Shown: piece by piece, positions 11,201 through 25,600 of the stretch | Layout: every line of letters begins with the position of its first letter | Position numbering within the stretch: position 1 is the stretch's first letter | NCBI GenBank assembly: GCA_013433145.1 | Contig: CM024176.1 | Location: 9,844,520-9,908,519 of the forward strand | Reading direction: 5' to 3' | From: Ascaris suum | Taxonomy: Eukaryota; Nematoda; Chromadorea; Rhabditida; Ascarididae | Length of the DNA: 64,000 nucleotides | Program-made: the position numbers and the translations under genes | Notes under the pieces: generated by a model | Database searches by the model: none | What the model saw: the letters and a program-made list of their open reading frames with translations, nothing else | What the model was told of the DNA's origin: nothing

Positions 11201-13190
11201 TTTGCCTATAACACCTTCTTTGCGATTTCCTTTAATGCTCTTCCCCTCCTCCTCTCTTTTTGTGATACAGTCATCAATATTTTTAGCAACAGCAACTAAA
11301 ACCAAGATGATCGAGTTCTACTATGCTCTATCCATAGAATGTTACGAAAGTATATCCATACCCGTGGTGGATTCACCTCCATCACATTTACGGCAGGAGG
11401 CATGTGTTGGTGAACCTGGCACCCTCTTGGTGCAAATACACCGACTCCGCTGGTACCATTAAACCTTTAAAATTGTAAGAAACATTATTTTACGCAGCAT
11501 TTTGCTCGAAAAAATCCCCTGAGAAGATTTGGCAGTGATCTCAGCACCTTTTGAATTCCTCTATTTTGATAACCATGATCATTTGATTGCGTCAAGGAAA
11601 ATAGTGTGCAGAATCAAAAGGCAATCCAGAACGAATTCATACAACAGCACATCAATAAAGCAATCAAATGCTCACATTGCGTGACGGCAAAATATCGACG
11701 AACAAGGCAGCGATCTTATAGCAAATAGCAACTAAGCAAAAAAATCCCACACAGTGAGGCGCTTTTTCCATGGGCTTATTGAAGTGCTGAGTTATCCTAA
11801 TATCTGCCACTTCATGCTTACCCCACAATCTATTTACTTTCTGACACTTCACCACAAAACCTGTGGTTAACCGCTTTCCACTGCACATCATCGCTCTTCC
11901 ATGACCGCCTTACTCCTAACTCCGCAACCTCTTTTGTGGTGAAGTACCAGAAATACACCGTTTCACATTTACCCCCTCCCATCTTCCTTGGTTCACCAGT
12001 GTATACCCATCTCGAGAACTACTACCTTCCACTTTCTACCCAACCATGCAACCCCCTCCACGCCTCAGTTTTTCCCCATAACAATCAGCCGGTTGAGTTT
12101 CACCTCAAACCTATCCAACCACATTCAAAAAACTTGTAATTCAGAGCTCAGCTCAGCGTTCACCACGTGCAACACATCCTTTCATAGATATGTCAATAGT
12201 ACGAATTTTCACGCGTCAAATAGGTAATATTTGTGGGAAAAGTTCAAGGAAAGCACCTACTCTTCATGATATATTGTTCGACTGCATATGTTTTCATCTG
12301 ATAGACAAAACTACTAATTGAAAATGTGGGGCCGATACGAATAAATAGGCTCCGGAAAAGACTTGAAAAGATAGAATCAACGATGGAATCAATTCTTGCA
12401 GACAAGAGACCCTTCTGGATTAAACCGTCCTAACTCTAGCAAATATCAGGATCACAGTCAACTTTTCGTTTTCGTACTTGTTGAATCGTCAATATGCGCA
12501 ATCAATGAAAACTTTCAGTTGAATTATTTTTGCACGATGTGGAAATCGAATATCTAACATTCATACATCAATATCAACTCTATGCTATATGATTAGCTGT
12601 TGGTTTTAAATAAATATTCTTTTTTTTTTGAAATTGCATCAAAAGCTTTTTATTTATGTATATTTTATCAATTAACAATAGGGAATGAAACCATTCCAGG
12701 ATCATTTTTTTTTCATCCGAATAAACATTAATAAAAATGTAATATTTGGAAAATTGATTTATACCAGCTCTTATACGCTAGCCGTCACCCATGATGATGG
12801 CATCAACACAATGCGTTCGCTAATTGTTTGCATAATAAAAGATCGACTTAGTTGTCACCTATTAAAATAGGTCGATTATTATGAAAGAAAATATCAATGA
12901 ATGTTGAATGCAAAAAAAAATTTGATATCATCGATCAACAAATATTCATATTAAAGTTAACTTAAGCTCAAATACGTCTTTGAGTTGAATGTCGATGTTA
13001 GAAACAAAAAAAAAGAGTAATAATAGAAATGGATTTCATAGATACGAAGCAATAGTTCCACCTAAAAAAAGCGAAACCCATTACATACCATTGAAAAAAT
13101 ATATATAAAAATAAAAAGTTTCAGAAATCTCGCCAATAATTTCCGAAGACTTTTAGTGTCTTTAGTGTCGATTGCACAATACAAAGCTTT
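8244..13190. other. Stretch without a supported gene
   Basis: Upstream of the CARD gene. A minus ORF at 8392-8715 (107 codons) has a hydrophobic N-terminal stretch (TVAITILLIYCIAYIVILLY) but no further domain signal, and a basic minus ORF lies at 8729-8929. A GC-richer patch at 10290-10440 and a C-rich patch at 11940-12140 hold only short overlapping frames. An A-run lies near 10970-10987. Nothing recognisable. Confidence 0.45.
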
Positions 13191-13207
13191 CCCCCCCCCC
13201 CCCCCCC
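13191..13207. repeat. Homopolymer C17
   Basis: Seventeen consecutive C on the plus strand. Another member of the scattered C-rich tracts. Confidence 0.9.
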
Positions 13208-16200
13208 TTAACGCCTTCTTTTAACAAACAGTAAACCAAAACAAAGTTATGAACGCATCACACATGGCTTTTTAAAACTTCAACGAAACCTATGTGCAAT
13301 AGATATGTTCAAGCATATTGAAATTGATGTCGACATTTACACTATTATTATAGAGGGAAATATTGACTCAGTAATATCGTTCTTAATCCAGGTGAAATTT
13401 TGTTAAGTTATTAGCATTAGAGGATATTGGTGGATAACTGATCAAAAAGGCAATAAAGAGCTCTAATATAAAATTCAGTGAAAAACTACGCATAAGTTCG
13501 AAAGAAAAAAAAAACATCATGCGGGTTAAGAAGACCGAAGGCAAATCGAGAAGGGTGTATAAATAGGTCGTCGAAATTACAATTGTGATAGTCGAAGAGC
13601 GATTCACATGTATCCATGCATAAATCGAAACAGAAAAGAAGTATATTTCTCGCTTCGCAAATTTCAAATAAATCCCACACGAATGACTAGTCAACCTCGA
13701 AATTTTATCTCGCAAACATTCCTCGCCTCTATTGCGTTAGTTGAATTATTCACCAAGATGAAACTTTGCGCTAGGCCACCACAAATATTTGAAAAACGTA
13801 TAAGGAAAATCTGAGAAATATTCCATAGGATAAAATACACTTTTCTTTGTGAGGTTTCTATCTATAAATTCTTTATAATACTAAAAAAAAAAAAAAAAAA
13901 AAAAAACTGCGCTGATAAAAACTTTTCAGAAGCATATGAAAAAAAAAGAAAAATGAGCAATTTTTTATATTCTTAAAAATAGGATTAATGGTTCTTATTG
14001 ATTTTTTTCTTGTCTTTGAAGCAGTTAAAGTTCTGAAGGCAACACAAATTCGAATTGTCCGATATAGCGTCATATGCATATGAGTGGATTTATGGATTTA
14101 TTAAGAGAAAGGCATTAAAGATGGTGCAATGGAATTAGCTGTGAGAGAATAATTTAATATTTTTAAAAAAAAAGCTTCTAGCCGAGCATATTTGCAATAC
14201 GATTTTGAAGATTTTAGAAGTTAGTGCACAGAAATGCCACTACTATTGACTCTGAGGTATTGGCTAAATAATGGCTCCACTTGTTCGAATAGTTCGATTG
14301 GAAAAATAGAAGAATCTCATAGCACCATATGTATGATTGATATTAGTAATTGGCTCACCGCACATGTTGTATTTTATGTTGTGCACTTCAGCATGTGTGT
14401 ATATATGAATGTCTTACCTGTGCAGTTTTAGTTTCTTACAACCTTTTTGGTAGGGAAGATTTAGCGAACTTTCTCCCTCCCCCCTCTCCCCTCCCCACTC
14501 CCTCCTTTCCAGCTCAATTCTACTCGCACAGGGTATTCGAAGATTAACGACAGATGCCCTGATTTTAAGGGAACCAAGTAGAAACATAGACGTCAACTTG
14601 ATTAGTATTGAATATTCCAAACTATCTATCGAAGAACATATAAGGAAGAAATACGAATAAATAATTTCCTGCCAATGTTGCGCTTTCTTTCTGGTTGCTA
14701 TAAAATAATTACCTACCGACTTGTTCTAAAAAATTATCTCATTACAAAAAATTTGCTATTTGTTTAAACATATATTCTGATTTGGATAAAATATTGTTAA
14801 AATTTATGCAAAAAGTTATCATCGGTGAGATTGTTTTTTGCGAAAATGTTGTCTTTAGAAAGGAAAAATGCATATCGCTATTTGGTGCATTTTTTTCCCC
14901 ATTCTCGAGCGTAAGAAGAAGGAGAATTGAATTGAGGATTGGGGGAAATTGGTGAAAACTGGTTGGCATATTACAAATCGGAGAAAAAAGTGAACACCAT
15001 ATACCCAAGGAACTCATTAGGCGCACTTATAGGGATTTGCAACGATGAAATTCAGTCGTCGGAACAACGAAGACATTTTGTGAGTAACGCTGTACGAAGA
15101 AGCGCTTTTTGACGCATGAAATGCCTCATTTGCCGAGGATGAAATGCTGAAATCCCTTTTAAGCACAGAAATAAGTTCAACGAGAAAGTTCATCAAGAAT
15201 GCAAAAATAAATCTCTCTATGTAAATTTATCATTTGAATACATTCTTTAAAAAAAAAGAAAATTCAAATGATTACATATCTTCAAGTTTATTCATCCACT
15301 AAGTTTGTGATTGATTCGGTGAACTCGTTGAAGTGAATTTCGTAGCGTAAATTCTCCCCAAAAAATAAAAATCGCCTTCAATTGTATTGGAACAATGCTC
15401 GATAAGCAACGAAAAAAAAAAAAAACTGCTTCATATTCACCACCATATTGTAAAACATAGAAAAATAATGAACCGACAGGTGATTAAAAATTTCAAATAG
15501 TTCGAAAAACATCATTGCAAACCTTTGGGCAAATTAGGCAAATTAGTCCGGTGCAAAGGTTGGGCAAATTCGAAAATTAGCTCCGCCTACAAGATCATTG
15601 AGCTAATAGGAAGAAAAGATTTAAGATGATTTTCAAATCATTTCACGCAAATGTTTAACAGTTTCGTAATATTTGAAAGCAAAAGGAGGCTATAAAGTCC
15701 GGAAAATATATTTCATGTTGTTGGAAATTTATACATTCCACATGCATAGAATCTTGAAGATGCTCATCGAAGGCATTCTTCATTGATTATGCCGAAAAAA
15801 AAAGACTATAGAAGATTATAAACTTGCTTACTTTAAACATCATCCATCATCTTCTGCAGAATAGAAATAATTAGAAAAACGCTATTCTTAGCTGCAACTC
15901 AAATGCTGATCAATATAGGGGATTTTGAAGTCTTTTTTTTTAGGTGAGAAGCGGATAGCGTTTCTTCTCAGCATACATTCATATCAATCAGAGCACTAAC
16001 CATCGTCACTTCCGACCCTTTCACCCTAACATATGCCAACGCTCGAATGCCACTAGAGTATTTTCGTCTTGCGTTCCAAACTTTTTCACCGCTATGCGAA
16101 TATTAAAAAAACCCAATATTTTGCACAAAAAATCGACGCGTCTTCCAAATTGAAGCCGCACTCGTTGTAGCCCAATGCCCAATTGTTTGAAAGACTCCTC

Positions 16201-17059
16201 AGCACTTTTCCAAAAAAAAAAAAAACCCCACAATAAGGCAACAACGAACGCTGTGTAGCTGCTTATATGGAAACATGAGGTTTTTGATGTTTTTTTTCCC
16301 CATTTTGCTGCAGTTTGTTCACAATTCAGATGCCATGTCCGTAGCGCTATCATAATAGACTAGAACAAATGTAGATAAAAGAAATTGAACCGGCTAAACA
16401 CTTCTTCATCATGTAGTTTTTAGCAAGAAGTTTTTTTAATCAATATTTTTCTGGATTATATTGTTCCCGAAAAGGAAACCGTAATGAAGATCAAAGTAAG
16501 ATCGGCGAATCAAATATTTCAGAAAATGAGGTGATCTATGTGCACAAATGATATTCAACAAACACTACATTTTTCGTCATATAAGACAATTTAATGAGAA
16601 TAAAATATTCGATAATATCGCAGCATTAAGTGAAGATAAATATACCTTATATACATTCATCGTATACCATACATATGTAAATTGCTTAAACAACTACTAA
16701 CATTCATTTTGAATTTAGCATCACAATGTAGTCATTTGAATAATTCGATTTTCATGGCGTTTAGCACAAAATAGTCACAGAATTATCGTTCTAGAATTGC
16801 AGAAATCAAAAGGAAAATATGTTTGTTCAACAACATGTGCCCATCACATGGTTTTCTTCTGAAAAACATATGGAAGAGTGATGCAAAATAAAGTTGTATT
16901 ATAAGACAAGTAAAACACTAAGGCATAATCCCGTCTGATTGCAATGAGTCAGCAACAGATGCAAGAAGTGCACGAAACGCGGCCGGCAGCGACTATGACG
17001 GTATACGACATCACATGCAACAAAATAATCGACAATAAGAAGAAATATGCAAAAATGAT
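13208..17059. other. Stretch without a supported gene
   Basis: AT-rich, with an A24 run (13883-13906), a C/T tract at 14473-14512 (CTCCCTCCCCCCTCTCCCCT) and many A8-A14 runs. A minus-strand acceptor at 15149-15147 is followed by a 42-codon open frame, and a 110-codon minus ORF spans 16021-16353. Neither shows a recognisable motif. Confidence 0.45.
14473..14512 (+). repeat. C/T-rich strand-asymmetric tract
   Basis: Nearly pure pyrimidine on the plus strand, with several CCCC and CCCCCC runs. Its purine complement could form triplex or quadruplex structures. Confidence 0.8.
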
Positions 17060-17120
17060 AACTTGATCTTAAAAGTTAAGCTTGATCGGGAACTTGATCT
17101 CGTGTCAATAACTTGATCTC
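17060..17120. repeat. Short interspersed repeat of AACTTGATCT
   Basis: Three close copies of the 9-mer AACTTGATC plus a partial one (GCTTGATCGG) within about 60 bases. It looks like a decayed short tandem array. Confidence 0.6.
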
Positions 17121-19671
17121 AAAGAGCAACAGATCTGTCCAACCGACTTTCGCTACTGACTGCTCGAAGGGATGCCTCTTGAAAATTACGCAATACCAGA
17201 TAGAATCTAGGGAAGTCACTGTAGTTGAGCCTTCAAAGCCCACATCAATAAATGGAGGAAGCTGCTATTCATTTGTGAGCATGACAAACCTAAAAATAAT
17301 AACGCAGGCCATCAAGTGCATCCGATAAACGTCATATACAAAGCACGGCAAAGAACCTCAAGCCATAGTAGATACAAACGAGAGAAATGTGACCCTAATA
17401 TAAGTCCAAAACATCTGATTAGAAAATTGGCCAAATATTCATCGAAGAGGCGCAAATGGCTGCGAATAAGAAGCAAAACCTTGCTAAGTAATGAAGTGAA
17501 AACGATAGAAAGTTGAGAAAAATCGATTTAAATTATGAGCAATTGAAAGAAAAATTAGCCAATATGCAGTATTAATTTTAAAAAAAAACCAATAGAATGA
17601 ATGAAAAATATAATTGCAAAAAGAAATAAAAGAAAAAAAATTCTCTAATTAATCATCAATTCAGAGCATCTACTTTCTAGCGATAATTTAAAACTATGCG
17701 GAATGAATACTTGCTTTAACGATTTGGTCGATGAGTTTTGTCTTTTTTTTTTTTCCGTCTTTGAAAATGTGTGCACTAAGATAAATGACCACATCGTAAA
17801 CGAAGAGCATTTGCTTGCATTGTCAAGACGAAAATGATATGACTATTGAATTCAATTGGCAATAACCTATGTTGTATAAGATTTATTTTCTTATTACAAA
17901 TTTGTCGATCTTGAGAATAGAAAAAAAAAATTAACTGCAATTTTCTAAACTTGAGATGGACAATTTGAAGTTTTTCGGAATCTTTTAGTTGTTTCAGAAG
18001 CGCTATAGGTGAGCATCTGAATTATGAGTGATTAAAATTACATAGGTCATGCCGCAATTTTATTGTTGAATAATAGCTGCCTCATTGCCTGCACGAAGTG
18101 TTGTAATCTTCGGCTATCAGAAGTATTATTTTATGGTTTTTCCCAACGCATATGCTAGGGTCAAAGGTCAGGCATTACTATTGGAATTCCTCTTGAAGAT
18201 CTATTAGGTCATTGATTACGGGAACGGATTCTGCAATCGGAGATAAACTGAAGAAGCCATAAATGTCTACTCTTCTCGACCGAGAAAAACTATACGCTGA
18301 AGCCGTTGATATATTTGTGCAAAACTGCTCAAGCGCACAGTGTGGTATTTTTCATTATGTAAAGCTGTCATGAAACCAATACGGTGCAGTAAATATATGG
18401 AAAATTCGAACAACACCTAAATTGCTCTCAGTGAAAAAAAAAACTATAACAATATACTGCATATACTATAGTATCAATTTTTAAAGGCAATCTGCCCACG
18501 GGTAATTATAAAATCCCATATAATTTTTCTGCATTCGATTTTTTCGACGAATAGTGGAAACACTGACACTCACTTAATCATTTATCCAATATGCGATATT
18601 TAATTTCCACATTTCGATTGGCTATAATCGAATAATCAGTAATTCAATTCAATTCAATTTCAATTCCATTTAAATTAAAGTACCTTTTTGAGTAAATGCA
18701 TCGATGTGTGAAAACCTTCCTTAGAAAGAAATAATTCAAAAAACCGAAGAGATTCTTTTTGACTTGTGAGTTATGACTCGCATTGTCTTGCTTAATTGAT
18801 GAAGGTCACATTGTGTTTTCAACATAGACATGAAATACATGACTACACCTTCAAGCGATATCACATGATCATAAACCTTTTTTTTATACTCATTAAATCC
18901 CCATACTGCTATATATACCAACTAAATGGTTTAAATTTTACCATACTTTATAGGAGCAAAACAAAGTGCATCATAAATATCGATCTCAGAGTCCATAGTA
19001 CCACTAACGATTGTACTACTAACAATTATAGTACTAGTAAGAATTTATTCTAAAAAGTTTATGGTACTAATAAAACGATTAGCACTAAAAATTACCTGAC
19101 AAAAGACAAGCATTAATTCAAAACAGTTCATTAAAAGTGATGAACAACTAGAGAATTTCTAAGCAACGATTTGAAGCAACAATTAGAGATGCGACAAAAA
19201 GGTGGCTGTGCAAATTCGCTCGCATGTGTAAAATTACGGAAGATTTGCCACAACATTGAAGCAATCCCAAATCTTAGCGATAAGATCAAAGAGTATATTG
19301 AAAAGCAAAGTCGTAAACAATTTCAAGCGTTGTATAAACGTCCATAGAAATCATTATCACATCCATGTTTTTTTTATTTAATTTTCAAATAGCTAAATAT
19401 GCGATTAAAAAATAGTAATGGATATTTTTAAATTGAAAGTTTATTTATCTCCATCTATTAGTATAATAAGCATTGAATCATTATTAGATTCTGTATTTGT
19501 AACGATAAATTCTAAAGAAGTTAAAGGGAAATAAATCGAGAAAAAAGAAAATCTTCGTCGTTTTTTTTTTCTTCAAAAATAAATATTTCATTTAATAATT
19601 ATTTAATTATTTAGTTCTTTTGAAAAATTTAAAAAAATCTTCTTTAATAAATATTACTAGCTAGCAAAAAG
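17121..19671. other. Stretch without a supported gene
   Basis: Two consecutive basic plus-strand ORFs (17113-17328, 17316-17516) lie in a slightly GC-richer patch but have no recognisable motif. A TTCAA repeat lies near 18640-18655. A patch at 18960-19100 holds repeated ACTA/TAGTACTA motifs. Otherwise AT-rich. Confidence 0.4.
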
Positions 19672-19692
19672 TTACTTACTTACTTACTTACT
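19672..19692. repeat. (TTAC)n microsatellite
   Basis: About five copies of TTAC in tandem. Confidence 0.85.
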
Positions 19693-20189
19693 ACTATGAA
19701 AGCAGACTTAAAAAAAACAATGTAATATTGTGGTTTAGTTTTTCATTGTTCTTATGATAATTCAATTCGGAACATTCGTCACTCATCCTCATCGCAATTT
19801 ATTAACGTGATTCCACTCGAAAATAATGCATATAGCGCTAATTAATTGCGTTGAATGCTGTTCTCCATTATGGAAGTTTCAATCCTCTTCCACTCTAAAG
19901 TTTATTCGGCAAATATGGCAGCAATTAATCAGCCATTGAAATATGTTTCGCTCATCCATAAGAATCAATAATCCTTGAGCACAACATCAGCGTACTTCTA
20001 ATTGCAATTTTTCATCTGGATAAGCATTTTTTTCCTGGTCATACTGATTCAAGTTTTTATATTTTAGAAATATTGCAGCATTGAACTTTATTACCGTGTT
20101 CAGAACTGATGTATATAAAATTCAAAGATGATATATGTATATATAAAGCATCTATCATTTTATACGCAAAAGTACATATGCAATGCGCA

Positions 20190-20260
20190 CATTTATGATT
20201 TTTATATGCAAATGCATACATATGCAAAACAAATTTGCATATGCGATTGCATATTTATCT
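20190..20260. promoter_or_regulatory. Cluster of ATGCAAA / TTTGCAT motifs
   Basis: Within about 70 bases there are several ATATGCAAAT-like and TTTGCATATG-like sites in both orientations, including the exact octamer ATGCAAAT. That octamer is the known site of POU-domain factors. The clustering is seen directly; a regulatory role is inference, and an AT-rich low-complexity origin is equally possible. Confidence 0.3.
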
Positions 20261-21015
20261 ACGGCTACGAAGGAATTAAAGTCAAAGCGGGGACATTCTA
20301 ATCGACATTTTCTCTTTGATCATACTTGATGCGATGTTTTTAGTGCAATTATGGCATTCATAAAATGTTGTTTCGCACGAATGGCTGTTGAATCGATATG
20401 ATGAATGTGTGAGAGCCTATAAAGTTACTATATTGCATGACTAGCACTAATATTCAATACCATAAATCTATGTAACGCCATCTATTATAATTTTCAACGC
20501 CCAAAAAATATGCATATTTAACTTCATTTTTGGTTTTTCCATGTTAAAGTTTTAAAAAAAATGTGTTTCTTTATTGGAACCACAAAAAATCGAATGTGAA
20601 ATATCGAAGTACTTTAAAGCATTGAAAATAAATATTTATTACTATTTAAACAAAAGAAGTAAAATCGACTGATTGCTAATTGATAACACCTGAGAGGATT
20701 TGCCTCAGCTGTCAATTATCAATATTAATTGAGCAACGCATTGCTATTAGCTGAAAATCTGACTATGGCAAAGCTGTCAGCAACACTGAACAAAAAAAAA
20801 ATGCTTGTTGGAAGAGTTTTCATTAGCGATGCAGAAATTAACACAAAATTTGCATTTTTGTTTATTCGAGAGAGTTGTGTGGGAAAAAATTTTCATCTAT
20901 GGTGTATAAAGTATGGGAGAACGATTTGATTTGCAACGAACACGGTCAACGACATTTTCCACCATAAATTATCCATGTGAGAATGGGTGGATTTGTGATA
21001 GCGACTTTGTGCACG

Positions 21016-21194
<179 letters not shown>

Positions 21195-21581
21195 AGGCTA
21201 AGGACATAATCAGAGCCGAATAATTTCATCCCATTGAAGTACGTAAGTCGATATTTAAAATAAAAATATTTTTATGAAGGACTGTTCGTACCAGTCAATT
21301 TACCTCTATGATATCGCCTATGTCTGCGTTCGTAAGGGACAGTGAGAAGATCTGAGTGAACTTAAGTGGGAGATAATGACGGACGCAGTGGGAAGAACAA
21401 GTTCACGATAGTGGACGAACCAGTCATGAAACTCAGTCAACTAATGGAAGATGAGCAGTTTTTACACAGGCAACTATCTGTTAGTCAATAGATACTTTCT
21501 GGTGGCTTTTGAGATGACATGACTCATCGAATACGCCAGAATGCATCGTTCAGTCGTAATTAAGAGCGGTTTAAATTCACC

Positions 21582-21612
21582 ACCACCCCCCCCCCACCCC
21601 CTCTCCCCATCC
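21582..21612 (+). repeat. C-rich tract
   Basis: CACCACCA followed by a run of ten C, then CCCC and CTCTCCCC. It lies about 390 bp after the (AT)n array. Confidence 0.8.
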
Positions 21613-22632
21613 ACAAAAAAAAAGTTAGAAGCACAGAGCAGATAACCCCCATCACCGCTCACTGCTTAGGCGGAAGTGAGCCAACGCTGTTCAGTGAAAC
21701 AAGGAGGAGATTACACGCTGGCAGCTTTGTGTAATCGCGCTTACGTTTCAGGGAATATTTTAAGTGAAATGTCACCGCTGAACTAATGCAAAAGAGAGAA
21801 TGGACTGAATTGATACTTCGAGTACTTCCAGAACTTGTAACTCCAACTTACAACCGAATCGTCTACAATCATCCTTCTTCAGAGATAATTGAAGGTGTCA
21901 GGTAAAATGAAGCTATTGAGTGGTTTTGCGAGAGAATTTTTCGAAAGGAGATATCCACATGCAACTTTGAAAAATTTTTATTGCGGTGACTGAGCGGTGC
22001 TCAAATTTAAATTGTCTACATTCACCTCTTTCGTCGTATTCATCTATAGCGACTTTTAAAAACTCAAATAGCTTCCTGGAATTCAGAGTCTTTCTGAAAG
22101 TGAAGAAATTATCAGCCGAATACCCTAGCATGAATAACCCAATATCATCTAAGAAGAAGAGATGATCCGAAGCATAAGATTTTCCATCAAGAAGCAAAAA
22201 TATTCGTGAAAATCCACTTTAGATAGAACTTCATTCCCATAAAAAACTTGGCGAAAATGGAAACATATTTATTCGCAAAAAATCTCACCTATTTATAGAA
22301 TGCCTTCTTTGAATGTATGCTTTTGTTAAATGGAGCAATGCTCAACGAAAAAATTAACAAAAATATTCTCACATCTAGAATGTCAACGTGAAATGTTCGA
22401 ATGAGCCTAGGTGCAAAATTCGCTACGCAAATGGATACTATGCTTTTTCTATGGAAATAGTTAACGATAGCCTTTCAAATATCAAAAACACCGCTACATG
22501 CCTCGATGTGGATACGTGAAGCTATCCTACCTCTATACCAGCCCCGATATCAATAAGCCAAAATCTACGAATTCGAAGGGCTTTTTTCTTGAGTGAGAAA
22601 TTCTTAGAATAAAACGAAGTACTTTAAGTTGA

Positions 22633-22657
22633 CCCCCCCCCCCCACCCCTCCTTCCC
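22633..22657 (+). repeat. C12 run and C/T tract
   Basis: Twelve C followed by ACCCCTCCTTCCC. It resembles the tract at 21582. Confidence 0.8.
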
Positions 22658-25600
22658 GGCGTTTAACAGCTCTTTCAAATCTTGCTCGTTTTTCGAATTC
22701 CATAATGAAGTCGATACAAATTTTATTGGCTTTAAATTTAGGTCGTTGGCTCATGCAATTACCCAACGCATTTCATCAAATTCTACATGCTGTTCAACAC
22801 GAATCGTTATGGTCATTTCGAAATCGTTTCGATGAGCACTTCAAGGAAACTGAGTGCATTTCAATGCCCACTTTGACTCTGAGAAGAAAAATATCACCGA
22901 ACAACAGAAACGGTCATATAATGTGCAGTTGGCGATTCTATTGTTTTGCATAAAAGCATCAGTTGATTAATTTATAAATGGAGGTTTTTGTTTTTCAAAG
23001 TTCATCGGTTTTCAGCTGGAAATTATTTCAAATTTAGAGGTGAAAAACTCTTAGTGAAAGCGAATTTTTTCATATAAAAACGAACTGCATCTAAAATACG
23101 ACTCTTTTCTGTTCGGAAAAAAAAAATTCTGCGAAAAAGAAAATCAACTATTATCGAAATTATAATGTAAAATTTTGAATAAAAATTTAATTCTAAAAAT
23201 GATAAATATTCTAATCTTCTTTGCACAGTAACGAAAAGAAATAATGAATGAGTGATGAGATTAATCGATGAAAAGCAAGTTGACTTTTTTTCTGTCTCGA
23301 TATTGTGGATAATTTCATTTGAAATTTCATTGCCGTTAAAATATTCAAAAATTATGTTTCAATGCAATAATCATAAAATTGAAATATGAATGCTTTTTTT
23401 TGCCTCCGCTATGTCCAACAACCAAACATAAATACATATGAGGCAGATGATGAAATAATGTTCGTAATTCTCATAAATGCAAGATGAAACGCTACAGCAA
23501 TAGGGGCAGAAATTCATGATGAAGCCAACGTTTAACTTGGCTAGCTAGGATTTTATTTGCAACGATGATTTGTCGAAAGAGTGAAAAATTTACCCACAAT
23601 GGAGATATGAAGCGAAAACGCTACGCTTTCCAAGCAGATGTTTCAATCGAATGGGTTACTATGCAACCTTTCGCTAGCTGTTATTTTTTCTTTGTCCCAT
23701 ACAACGCCTTAATCCCACCCAATCTTCTCTACTCAAAGAAAAAAAAAAAAAAAACAGAGACGACTAAAATTCACGTTCATAAGGGTAAAATATTTCGAAA
23801 AAATTTCAATTTATTAGTTCCTAGAAGTGCACATTTTTCAGCGTTCCATTTTTTGCTAAATATTTTAATGCCTATAAAATAAATTTCCAACATTAACTCA
23901 ACAAAAAAAAAGCATTTGGATAAAAATTTTCCCAATCATTTTGGCTTTCTTTCTTTTTTTTTTCAATAATTATACTTACAGCTAGCCGTAATTTAGTGGA
24001 CCATATGCATGGATGAATTTTTTCTTCTTTCAAATAGGCTAGCTTCTCGATTATTTTATTAACGAATTTAGGCAATATCTTTTAAAAAGAAATCTGATGC
24101 TATAGGAAAGAGATAATGAAATAAGCCATCTTTATGCACTGACGATGATTGACGCCATATATAAATCGTCGTCATTCGTTTTTTTTTTCTTCGTCGTTAA
24201 AAAAAATTTTCAATGAAAATAATTTAGAAATTTTTTTTAGATTTAAAAATGTTGCACCTATTCGTCATTACTTTTATTCAAAACTTATAAAATGCAAATT
24301 ATTTCATTGCAATGTACGGTTGAAAAAAAAATATACCACAGCGATCACCGTCTTTTAGAGTCATAAAAAAAAAGGTTCTTGCCCATTTCCATTTGCTTAT
24401 CGGCTTTCATATATGAATCGAAAGGAAGTTTAGAATCATCCGTTCTTAGTATACTTCTTGAATGTCTATAAACCTGTTATTTAGCGTATCTGATGTTTCT
24501 ATCTCATTAGTTATTTCGTCATTAATGCATTTCTCAACATATATTTTTATTATTATGTTGTAATATTTTTCCTTTATCTAATAATGGAAATTAATGAAGC
24601 GACTAATATCAAAGATATTTTCAAATTACTTCACTAAAAAAAAAACAGTAGCACTTTTGTATTTGTTCTCTTAAATTCTCTTCCGATTCAATTTATTTCA
24701 GTGAATGATTCACCTTTATATCTACATTTATTGCTCGCATAGTACGCGTATTTTCATTGCTTATAAAATTTTTCGCGATTAAATTTCTCTTTTCGTTACC
24801 TATACTGAATAGGTTAAATAACCAGTATTGAAGAAAATATTCCACCAAGATTCGCACAACGGTAATATAAAGAAAATAAACTCATTTTTGCACTTGTCTA
24901 TTAAATTTGAGAATCAAAAAGCTTTTTTATTACTCGATAAGTGGATCTTAGGCGTCTAGGCGAATAAAGAAAAACTAATAATCGATATCGTAATAGAATA
25001 GAAAAAAAAACCATATAAAATTTTCACAAACCATTCTATGAAATAATGAAATTTTTTAATTGCGTATTGCAATGAAAAAAATTTTCAATTAAAGAACAAC
25101 TCAAAAAAAAAAAAACAGAAAAAAAATCGAATTTCTAATTTTCAATCATTTAATTGAGGTAAATGTCCTTTCAAAAAAAAAAAAAATCCTCCATTTTGTG
25201 CAGGTTTTAAATTTTTCGAACTTAAATCTTTTTTTTTTAAACTTTGAAATGCGCTATTTTCCAATAGAAATATTTAAATTAACTAAATAAATTATAATAA
25301 ATTTATGGTATTTATTGATAAAATTATTGCTTATTGAAATAATTCAAAAAAAAATATTTCAAATAAGGATTGAATTTGTTTGAATGTATTGGATTATGGT
25401 GAATGTAAGACAATGACTTAAGGCGATCGTTGAGAAGGCGGTTAATTTTTTTTTTCGGGCAGAATTTACTGAAAGATTACGTTAGCGAGCCGACACTAAT
25501 CTCATTTGTTGTGTATGCTTTAAACAAAACGCGATGAATTCGCACTTAAACGACAACCACATTCGCTCAATACGCCGATATGCTCATCGATATTTCGACA

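Noticed and set aside
15017..15146. Minus-strand acceptor followed by 42 open codons (serine-rich)
   Set aside because: No partner exon or recognisable motif; at chance level.
16021..16353. 110-codon minus frame in a GC-richer patch
   Set aside because: It contains long T-derived Phe runs and no recognisable domain; probably repeat-derived DNA.
21913..22212. Minus frame of about 100 codons
   Set aside because: No ATG start, no domain, and within the expected maximum for the window.
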